5,901 nt of DNA from the NCBI GenBank assembly GCA_964582785.1, contig CAZOTT010000148.1, positions 1 through 5,901 on the forward strand. The letters are read 5' to 3'. This document shows, in pieces, positions 1 through 5,374 of this stretch. Position 1 is the first letter of the stretch. Each line of letters starts with the position of its first letter. The notes below the pieces were generated by a model. The model made no database searches and was not told the DNA's origin. It saw nothing but the letters and a program-made list of their open reading frames with translations. A program made the translations under genes and the position numbers. This DNA is from JAMOQA01 sp964582785 (GTDB taxonomy: Bacteria; Acidobacteriota; Polarisedimenticolia; J045).

Positions 1-1860
1 TTCATCCGCGTGCACGACGAGATCTACGACAAGTGGTTCACCGGGGACATTCCCCCCGCCCAGCGGGCGGAGAAGATCTACGAGCAGGACCCGGACGCCG
101 TCGGCTGCCAGGCGGCGGCGGACGACGAGAACTCCCGGATTGACGCGGGGGTCAACGGGGGAGCCGCCCTGCTCACCTTCGCCGGGCACGGCGGCTACAA
201 GGCGTGGGGCCGGGGGTGCACCTTCTTCAACACGGATGGAACCGGTCCCGACGACCTCGACGACATTCACGAGGACACGCCCCTCCCGTTCACCGTCCAC
301 GCGAACTGCATCACCGGGAACCATGCCGCCACCAGTTCCCCCGCCTCGTCCAACGATATCTGGTACACCTTCCTCGAGGACTGGTTGACGACCGCGCGCA
401 AGGGAGTCGTCGGGGGGATGGCGCCCGCCCACCTGACCTACTCCTTCCAGCTGGACGGGGTTCTCGATCCCGTCTACGAGGAGATCTTCGGCAGGCACAA
501 GGAACGACTGGTGGCCAACCTCGACATGCGCCTGCGGAGCGATTTCGAGAAGAGGAATGACCTGGTCTTCGTGCGTTCCTTCTCCCTCCAGGCCGACCCG
601 GCGACCCGGCTGCGGATCCCGGCGCCCCCCGCCCCGGAAATCACCTCGATCGACCCGGCCGGTTCCGGGGAGCTGCGGATCGAGTGGACCGCGGTCCCGG
701 AGGCGGCGACCTACCGGGTCTACCGTTCCTCGACGGCGAACGGGAACTACGAGCGGATCGCCGAGACCACGGACACGAGCTGGCTGGACACCGGCCTGAC
801 CAACTGTGCGACGTACTACTACTACGTCGTCTCGGTGGACGGGAACGGGTTCGAGAGCCGCTGGTCGAACTACAACGACACCTGTTACGGGGGCGACCCG
901 GACCCGGACGACTGCAAGTCCGGCACCCCGGAAAACCCGGACCCGCCCCACCCGCCGACCCTGCTCTCGGTGACCGACACCGAGCGCGGCGGCCAGCTCC
1001 GGGTCCACTGGGACAACACGGACCGGGAACCGGACGTGCTCCGCTACCGGGTGCAGTGGGGCACCGCGTCCGGCGGTCCGTATCCCGAGGAAGAGACCGT
1101 CGCCGCGGAGCGGGACACCCTGGACGTCGGGAGCCTCGAGGACGGGGTCGAGTACTTCTTCGTCGTCCGGGCGGAACACTGCTCGAAGGCCTCCGATCCG
1201 AGCAACGAGCTGTCCGGGGTGCCCCACACGGTCAAGGGGATCAATCCCCCCCGGGCGATCGGGGACCTGATGGTCTACCGGCAGGCGGACGCCGGCGGGC
1301 CCGACGACATCCGGCTCGAGTGGACCCCCCCCGGCGACACGGTCTGGGGCACCGGGACCACGGTGGTCGCCCAGAAGGTGTACGGTTCCGACACCACCCC
1401 GGCCTTCCCGGCGGACGCCGCCCACGACCTCTCGGGCGACCTGGCGGCGGACGCCACGGAGTGGGTCCACGCCGACCGGGGGACCCCCTCGACCGGGAAC
1501 TGGTACTACCTGGTGGTCGCCCGGGACGACGAGGGATACGAGTCCGCCGCCGGGGTGGAGCTGCCGGGCCCGGTGGAGGACCTGCGGGTCCGGAAGGTCC
1601 CCGGGACGGGGGAGGTGGAGCTCCGCTGGTCGGCGGTGGACGAGACGATGGACGGCCGCCGGCTCCACGTGGCCGGGTACGACGTCCACGGCCGGGACTC
1701 GGTCCTGCCGCGGAAGGAGTGCTCCGCCGGGAACCTGGTCGCCGGGGACGTCCCGGCCGCCCCGGGAGAGGTTTCGGTCACGTTGCCGACGCCGGACGGA
1801 GGGTTCTACGCCTGGCAGGTGCTGGCGAAGGACGTCCACGGCTCGGAGAGCGTCTGGTGA
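1..1860 (+). CDS. Secreted C25 (gingipain-type) cysteine peptidase with four C-terminal FN3-like domains, 5'-truncated
   Basis: The frame is open from base 1 to the TGA at 1858-1860 (619 codons seen), so the start, signal peptide and N-terminal part lie outside the window; the GTG at 10 is internal. Numbered from the first codon, the two clan CD catalytic blocks are visible: a hydrophobic strand ending in AGHG (His63) and a second strand ending in HANC (Cys103), followed by the usual C25 helix region (GVVGGMAPAHLTYS, about 137-150). The catalytic part ends near residue 207 with ADPATRLRIP, matching the DP-x-x-R-L end seen in many C25 proteins. Four FN3-like modules follow, at about 208-297, 316-413, 414-523 and 524-619; the first has the typical YYYYVVSVDGNG strand. 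The family cleaves proteins outside the cell; substrate specificity cannot be read here. The protein stops right after FN3-4, with no recognisable type IX secretion or anchoring domain. Family assignment is strong, function inferred. Confidence 0.9.
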   Translation, partial: FIRVHDEIYDKWFTGDIPPAQRAEKIYEQDPDAVGCQAAADDENSRIDAGVNGGAALLTFAGHGGYKAWGRGCTFFNTDGTGPDDLDDIHEDTPLPFTVHANCITGNHAATSSPASSNDIWYTFLEDWLTTARKGVVGGMAPAHLTYSFQLDGVLDPVYEEIFGRHKERLVANLDMRLRSDFEKRNDLVFVRSFSLQADPATRLRIPAPPAPEITSIDPAGSGELRIEWTAVPEAATYRVYRSSTANGNYERIAETTDTSWLDTGLTNCATYYYYVVSVDGNGFESRWSNYNDTCYGGDPDPDDCKSGTPENPDPPHPPTLLSVTDTERGGQLRVHWDNTDREPDVLRYRVQWGTASGGPYPEEETVAAERDTLDVGSLEDGVEYFFVVRAEHCSKASDPSNELSGVPHTVKGINPPRAIGDLMVYRQADAGGPDDIRLEWTPPGDTVWGTGTTVVAQKVYGSDTTPAFPADAAHDLSGDLAADATEWVHADRGTPSTGNWYYLVVARDDEGYESAAGVELPGPVEDLRVRKVPGTGEVELRWSAVDETMDGRRLHVAGYDVHGRDSVLPRKECSAGNLVAGDVPAAPGEVSVTLPTPDGGFYAWQVLAKDVHGSESVW

Positions 1861-3784
1861 TCCCGGGGGGGGACGAACCCCCGGGAGAGCGTCCTTCCTC
1901 CAGCGCTCTCAGGCGGCGCCGCGCGTGGCGGACGCTTTCCCGCTCGCTGGGCCGCGGGGCGGCGAGCCGGAGGTAGACTCGCCAGGCGGCGATGGCTTCC
2001 TCCCGGCGCCCCAGGGCGTCGAGGGCTTCGGCCCTGTTGAACAGCACCACCAGGTCCCGCGGGGCTTCTTCCCGGGCCCGCTTGAGAAGTTCGAGGGCCT
2101 CGGCGGGGCGGTCCTGCCGCAGCAGGAGGGAGGCGAGGTTGGCCAGGTTCGCCGGGCTCCGGGGAGCGAGTTCCAGGGCCCGCCGCAAGTGGGCTTCCGC
2201 CATGTCGGTCCGTCCCTTCGCCAGGTAGAGGAGCCCCAGTTGCCGCTCGGCGTCGGCGTCGGCGGGGTTCAGTTTCAGGGCCCGGCGGAGCCAGCTGCGC
2301 GCCCGGTCGAGCTGGCCCCTGCGCAGCAGCCGTTCTCCCCGGATGCGGGCGAGCCGCCCGACGTTCCGGGTGTCGTCGTGGAGCGACGCCCGGACCGGCG
2401 AGGACGCCAGGACGCCGGTTCCGCCGAGTACCAGCGCGGCGCCGAGCAGCAGGGGAACCACGGGGCGGAGGCGGGCGGAAGGCGAGAACCGCCGTCCCAG
2501 CTCGGCGAGGACCATCACCACCATCCCGCCGACCACCAGCCAGGGGAGGACAGGGCGGGGGATCCGCGCCGGGCCTTCGGGCCCGATGACCAGGGAAAAA
2601 CCGGCGGCGAAGGCGGCGAGCAGGGCCGGACCACCGGCGATCGCGGACGACAGGAGGCGTGATGCGGTTCCCCGGGGCAGGATGCCCGCGAGCACGGGGG
2701 CGGCGGCCCCGGCCAGGGCCAGGAGGCTCAGCGCCGGTCCGCGGCCGAGCGCCGCCAGGAGGGCCGAGCCCAGCAGGGCGGAACCGAACCCGGGGCCGTG
2801 GGCTCCCCCCGCCAGCAGGGAAACCGAGGCGAGAAGCAGGGGCACGGCGAGGAGGCAGGAAAGGGTCCCGAGGAGGTCCCACGGGGATCGCGGGGGAACC
2901 GCCTCCGGGGGAAACCACAGCAGGCGACCCGCCAGGACGCCGAACAGGACGCCCCCCAGGAGCGGCAGGGACCAGGCGGTGACGGCTCCCGCGGAACCGG
3001 GATCGCCCTTCCCGGGAGCGAGCCACCCTTCCCCGTGCCGGGCCTCCAGCCGCCGGAAGAAGAAGCCGAGGACCAGGACCAGCGGGACCAGCCACGAGAT
3101 GGCCCGGCCGTCGAAGGTGGAGTCGGTGTCCGGCAGGTACAGGATCCCTTCGCCGTGGGCGAAGGCGTCCCGGGTCAGCCCGGGGGCCGGGAGGCGGAAC
3201 AGTCCGTAGACGATCACCGGCAGGGAGAAGAAGAAGAGGGACACCAGGTAGATCGCCGGCAGGGCGGCCAGGGCCCGGAGCGGTTTCCCGGACCGGAGAA
3301 GCACGTAGAGGGCCCCCAGGAGGACCGCCGCCAGGGCCTCGAGGCGGATCCCGGCGGTCGTCCCGGGGAGGACCACGCGGGGATCGAAGAAGTGCAGGAA
3401 GACCCACCCCAGGTCCGACGGGTCCGCCTGCAGGTAGGCGATCGTCGGGACCTCCCGCCCCGGGTGCAGGAGCAGGTCCAGGACCGGGGGCGCGAGGGTC
3501 AGGAGCCAGGCCAGGGCCATCAGGCGGGCGACCCGGGCCGGGGCGACCCCCGCAAGGGCCGCGAGGACGAGGACCAGGGCCAGGGCGGGGGCGAGGTAGG
3601 CGAGGGGGTAGTGGACGAAGGCCGCGAGGGCAGGGAAGACCGGGTTCCGGGCGACGGTGATCTCCAGCAGGTTCCGGACCGCGATGATCCCGGCGAGGAG
3701 GGCGAAGGTCCGGCCCGGGCCCCAGGGCAGCTCCTCGAGCCGGGCCACGGTTTCCCCGAAACGGCGCCAGGTCTCCCGCAGCAT
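1778..3784 (-). CDS. Polytopic membrane protein with C-terminal TPR repeats
   Basis: This is a 668-residue frame starting at ATG 3784 behind a purine-rich GGGAGGGG Shine-Dalgarno. Residues 1-470 carry about 12 hydrophobic segments, for example around 26-46, 50-80, the VARLMALAWLLTLAPPVLDL segment and LRPVVPLLLGAALVLGGTGV, separated by short Arg-rich or Pro-rich loops. Residues 483-616 form four tandem TPR units (ARSWLRRALKLNP, AEAHLRRALELAP, ALELLKRAREEAP, AIAAWRVYLRLA), a protein-protein interaction scaffold. The membrane-plus-TPR plan recalls TMTC/GT-C glycosyltransferases, but I see no acidic catalytic motif in the first loop, so no enzyme activity is assigned. It follows the sulfatase-fold gene by 19 bp and probably works with it at the envelope. 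The last 37 residues (632-668) are Arg/Pro/Ser-rich, are encoded through a hairpin and antisense to the peptidase gene, and may not be native; a true end near 1885 or a frameshift in the G8 run is possible. The TPR calls are firm; the role is unknown. Confidence 0.85.
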   Translation of the reverse strand: MLRETWRRFGETVARLEELPWGPGRTFALLAGIIAVRNLLEITVARNPVFPALAAFVHYPLAYLAPALALVLVLAALAGVAPARVARLMALAWLLTLAPPVLDLLLHPGREVPTIAYLQADPSDLGWVFLHFFDPRVVLPGTTAGIRLEALAAVLLGALYVLLRSGKPLRALAALPAIYLVSLFFFSLPVIVYGLFRLPAPGLTRDAFAHGEGILYLPDTDSTFDGRAISWLVPLVLVLGFFFRRLEARHGEGWLAPGKGDPGSAGAVTAWSLPLLGGVLFGVLAGRLLWFPPEAVPPRSPWDLLGTLSCLLAVPLLLASVSLLAGGAHGPGFGSALLGSALLAALGRGPALSLLALAGAAAPVLAGILPRGTASRLLSSAIAGGPALLAAFAAGFSLVIGPEGPARIPRPVLPWLVVGGMVVMVLAELGRRFSPSARLRPVVPLLLGAALVLGGTGVLASSPVRASLHDDTRNVGRLARIRGERLLRRGQLDRARSWLRRALKLNPADADAERQLGLLYLAKGRTDMAEAHLRRALELAPRSPANLANLASLLLRQDRPAEALELLKRAREEAPRDLVVLFNRAEALDALGRREEAIAAWRVYLRLAAPRPSERESVRHARRRLRALEEGRSPGGSSPPGITRRSPSRGRPSPAPARRRTLRPASAT
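1861..1886. terminator. GC-rich hairpin just after the peptidase stop codon
   Basis: TCCCGGGGG (1861-1869) pairs perfectly with CCCCCGGGA (1878-1886) around an 8-base loop, starting on the base after the peptidase TGA. The position is that of a 3'-end stem, but no T-run follows on either strand, so it is not a textbook intrinsic terminator and may instead stabilise the mRNA end or act with Rho. It lies between convergent genes and could serve both directions. It also lies inside the open tail of the minus-strand TPR frame. Confidence 0.5.
1885..1910. repeat. Second, overlapping inverted repeat at the convergent junction
   Basis: GAGAGCG (1885-1891) pairs with CGCTCTC (1904-1910) across a 12-base loop. 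It shares bases 1885-1886 with the preceding hairpin, so the two stems compete at their junction or stack end to end. A copy of GGAGAGCGTC also occurs at 1845-1854, just before the peptidase stop, as a direct repeat of 1884-1893. It could be part of a compound bidirectional terminator; no T-tract supports this directly. Confidence 0.35.
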
Positions 3785-3803
3785 CTCCCTCTCCCCTCCC
3801 GCC
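3785..3803 (-). promoter_or_regulatory. Purine-rich ribosome binding site of the membrane-TPR gene, within a 19-bp operon spacer
   Basis: Read on the minus strand, the whole spacer between the sulfatase-fold stop (TGA, 3806-3804) and the ATG at 3784 is GGCGGGAGGGGAGAGGGAG. It offers a GGAGG core 10 nt from the start, and further AGAGG-like purines nearer to it. The short gap with no promoter or terminator supports cotranscription and fixes the start of the downstream gene. Confidence 0.75.
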
Positions 3804-5309
3804 TCAGTTCATGTACCCGAGGGAACGCAGGGCGTCCTCCTCTTCCCGGGTCGTCCCCTGCCCGTTCTCCTCGTGGACCGCGGCGAACGCCGCGAGGAGC
3901 TCCCGCCGCCGCCGCGCCAGTTCCTGCTCCATCGACCGCAGCCGGTCCGGCTCCCTGTCGGCCAGGTTCCGGGTCTCCCCCGGGTCCCGGCGCAGGTCGT
4001 AGAGCTCCCACTGCACCCGCCCGTCCCCGAGGGGAACCCGGATCAGCTTCCAGCCGTCCCGCCGCAGGGCCCACCACCGGCCCGGCCGGCCGGGGACCGG
4101 CCGGCGGGGATTTTCCGGGTGGACCAGCTCGTGATCCGAGAGGTGAACGGCGGTCTCGTCCGGGACCCGCTCCTCCCCCCCGCGCCGGAGGGCGGGCAGG
4201 AGGCTGCGTCCGTCGAGCCCTTCCGGCGCCGGGACACCGGCCAGGTCCAGCAGGGTGGGGGCCAGGTCCTCGAGGCGGACCGTCCCCGCGAGGCGGGTTC
4301 CCGGCGGGATCCTCCCCGGCGCCCGGAACATCATCGGGACCCGCAGGGTGTCGTCGTAGAGGTACTCCCCGTGCCCGAACCAGTACCGGTGGTCCCCCAT
4401 CGCCTCCCCGTGGTCCGCGGCGAAGGCGACGACCCCCCGGCCGAGCCAGCCGAGGGCGGCGAGGCCGTCGAGGAGCCGCCCGGCCGCCGCGTCCGTCTCC
4501 AGCACCTCCGCCCGGTAGAGCCGCCGGGCGTGCTCGATCTCCCGGGGGGAGAGGTGCCGGTCGGCGAAGAAGAGGACTTCCCCCTTCGTCAGCCGGCCGG
4601 CGGCCACGTCGCGAAAGAGGGGGAACGGTCCCTGCCAGTCCGGGTCGGTCCGGCGGGCCCACTCCGGGGGGGGCTCGTAGCTCCAGTGGGGGTCGAGCAG
4701 GTGGACCCAGAGGAAGACCGGCCGGCCGTCGGCCTCCCGGGCGGCGTCCCGGGCCCAGGCGAGGGCCTCGGCGACGACCGCCGGGGCCGAGTCTTCTCCC
4801 CACCGCTGGCGGGGGTTCGAGTAGAGGTCGAACCCCTGCTCGAAGCCGAGCCCCGGCCGGAGGGAGACGTTCGTCACGAAGGCCGCCGTCCGGTAGCCGG
4901 CGGCCCGGAACGCTTCCGCCAGGGTGGTCACCCGGTCCGGCAGCCTCATCCCGAGCCCGTCCGCCCCGTGCCGCAGGGGATGCAGGCCGGTGAGGAACGT
5001 TCCCACCGACTGGGTCGTGCGGGGGAACGGGGCGACCGCGTCCAGGACCACCGCCCCCTCCCGGCCGATCCGGTCGAAGGCCGGGGTCGAGAGCCCCGGA
5101 GGGGCCTGGCCGTAGAGCGAGACGTGGTCCCGGCGGAGGGTGTCCACCGTCAGCAGGAGAACCGGCGGCTTCCCGGCGGCCTTCCGGCAGCCCGGCGCCG
5201 GCACGAGCAGCCCGGCGAGCAGCGCCCCCGCCAGCGCGGCGTGGAGCCCCCGCCCGGCGCGGGGCCGGGACCGCGGGGAGGCGGCCGGGAGGTGGGTCCG
5301 ATGGGTCAC
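3804..5309 (-). CDS. Exported sulfatase-fold hydrolase/phosphotransferase with Thr at the nucleophile position
   Basis: The 501-residue protein starts at GTG 5309. Its N-terminus has Arg residues, a hydrophobic core (about 22-36) and PAPGC41, an imperfect lipobox, so it is an exported protein and possibly a lipoprotein. Alkaline-phosphatase-superfamily landmarks are in order: VDTLRRDH (Asp56 metal ligand), the active-site helix ending LTGLHPLRHG (107-115), HLLDPH (203-208), ADHGE (Asp299, His300 metal ligands), FGHGEYLYDDTLRVP (His313), ELYDLRRDPGETRNL and a terminal LRSLGY. Aligned on T107-G108, the position of the sulfatase Cys/Ser in C/S-x-P-x-R is Thr98, with Gln100 and Val102 replacing the Pro and Arg. 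Formylglycine maturation is therefore not expected, and a phosphatase, phosphodiesterase or phosphoethanolamine/phosphoglycerol-transferase-like reaction is more plausible than classical sulfatase activity; the substrate is unknown. No Shine-Dalgarno precedes the GTG, and a -10-like TATACT lies 7 nt upstream, suggesting leaderless expression. It is the first gene of an operon with the TPR protein. Confidence 0.9.
   Translation of the reverse strand: MTHRTHLPAASPRSRPRAGRGLHAALAGALLAGLLVPAPGCRKAAGKPPVLLLTVDTLRRDHVSLYGQAPPGLSTPAFDRIGREGAVVLDAVAPFPRTTQSVGTFLTGLHPLRHGADGLGMRLPDRVTTLAEAFRAAGYRTAAFVTNVSLRPGLGFEQGFDLYSNPRQRWGEDSAPAVVAEALAWARDAAREADGRPVFLWVHLLDPHWSYEPPPEWARRTDPDWQGPFPLFRDVAAGRLTKGEVLFFADRHLSPREIEHARRLYRAEVLETDAAAGRLLDGLAALGWLGRGVVAFAADHGEAMGDHRYWFGHGEYLYDDTLRVPMMFRAPGRIPPGTRLAGTVRLEDLAPTLLDLAGVPAPEGLDGRSLLPALRRGGEERVPDETAVHLSDHELVHPENPRRPVPGRPGRWWALRRDGWKLIRVPLGDGRVQWELYDLRRDPGETRNLADREPDRLRSMEQELARRRRELLAAFAAVHEENGQGTTREEEDALRSLGYMN
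4081..4100. repeat. 20-bp exact direct repeat, copy 1 (inside the sulfatase-fold gene)
   Basis: Bases 4081-4100 are identical to 5680-5699 (starts CCCGGCCGGCC, ends GGGGACCGG). Here the repeat lies antisense to the sulfatase-fold gene in its C-terminal part, at a Pro/Gly/Arg insert before the RWWALRRDGWKLI strand. This copy also forms a hairpin: GCCGGCCGG (4085-4093) with CCGGCCGGC (4097-4105) around a 3-base loop. It may be low-complexity GC drift or a small dispersed element. Confidence 0.5.
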
Positions 5310-5316
5310 GGCGGGC

Positions 5317-5322
5317 AGTATA
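5317..5322 (-). promoter_or_regulatory. Candidate -10 element (TATACT) for the sulfatase-fold/TPR operon, implying a leaderless mRNA
   Basis: The minus strand reads ATTATACT and then GCCCGCC directly before the GTG at 5309. With the final T of TATACT at -7, transcription would start at 5310 or 5309, that is 0-1 nt before the start codon. The lack of any Shine-Dalgarno in these seven bases fits leaderless initiation. The -35 region (5345-5340, GGGATC) is a weak match. The element shares 5319-5322 with the plus-strand TATAAT. Confidence 0.5.
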
Positions 5323-5324
5323 AT
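5319..5324 (+). promoter_or_regulatory. Candidate -10 element (TATAAT) for the ECF sigma gene
   Basis: This is a perfect consensus -10 hexamer in the only AT-rich patch of an extremely GC-rich spacer. Standard spacing predicts transcription start near 5331 and a leader of about 44 nt before the CTG at 5375. The hexamer 17 bp upstream (5296-5301) matches TTGACA poorly (2 of 6) and there is no TGn extension, so activity may need an activator or tolerate a weak -35. It overlaps the minus-strand -10 candidate. Confidence 0.55.
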
Positions 5325-5335
5325 CGCGCGCCGCG

Positions 5336-5347
5336 CCGGGATCCCGG
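5336..5347. repeat. Perfect 12-bp palindrome (CCGGGATCCCGG), possible operator
   Basis: The sequence is its own reverse complement and cannot be extended (G at both flanks). It lies about +6 to +17 relative to the predicted sigma-gene transcript start and over the -35 position of the minus-strand promoter, a sensible place for a repressor. Short palindromes of G and C arise easily at this base composition, so regulatory meaning is a guess. Confidence 0.35.
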
Positions 5348-5363
5348 GAACGCCGGGGCGCGG

Positions 5364-5371
5364 GGAGGTGA
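5364..5371 (+). promoter_or_regulatory. Full-length Shine-Dalgarno (GGAGGTGA) of the ECF sigma gene
   Basis: These eight bases are complementary to the 3' end of bacterial 16S rRNA. The GGAGG core ends 6 nt before the CTG at 5375, which is optimal spacing. The TGA that ends this motif is in frame with the sigma gene, so translation cannot begin upstream. The site is what decides the CTG start. The motif is also half of a short inverted repeat, AGGTG-A-CACCT (5366-5376), which covers both ribosome binding site and start codon. Confidence 0.8.
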
Positions 5372-5374
5372 CAC

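Larger units (their letters stand above)
5310..5374. other. 65-bp divergent intergenic spacer
   Basis: This is the shared control region between the sulfatase-fold operon (minus) and the ECF sigma gene (plus). From left to right it holds the leaderless start zone of the operon, the two overlapping -10 elements (5317-5324), a GC-only stretch, a perfect 12-bp palindrome (5336-5347) and the sigma gene's Shine-Dalgarno (5364-5371). There is no room for two independent sigma-70 promoters with separate cores, so their activities are probably coupled. Confidence 0.6.

Noticed and set aside
1..470. TMTC/GT-C glycosyltransferase identity for the membrane-TPR protein (residues 1-470 of that protein)
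   Set aside because: The domain plan is similar, but I could not find the acidic catalytic residues of the first extracytoplasmic loop; the architecture alone does not support the name.
684..1976. Plus-strand open frame of 430 codons within the C25 peptidase gene
   Set aside because: It is an Arg/Gly/Pro-rich shifted frame; the FN3 strand pattern is only in the peptidase frame.
1806..3407. Minus-strand open frame of 533 codons inside the membrane-TPR gene
   Set aside because: It is the +1 shadow of the TPR gene, without hydrophobic segments or TPR pattern. It matters only as the frame that would be entered if the G8 run contains an indel.
2798..4993. Plus-strand open frame of 731 codons opposite both minus-strand genes
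   Set aside because: Its Gln/Glu/Arg/Pro-rich translation shows no recognisable motif and mirrors the codon structure of the opposite strand.
5346..5371. GGGAAC as an ECF-type -35 for sigma autoregulation
   Set aside because: At the needed spacing the downstream bases fall on the Shine-Dalgarno and no CGTC-like -10 is present, so the geometry is wrong.
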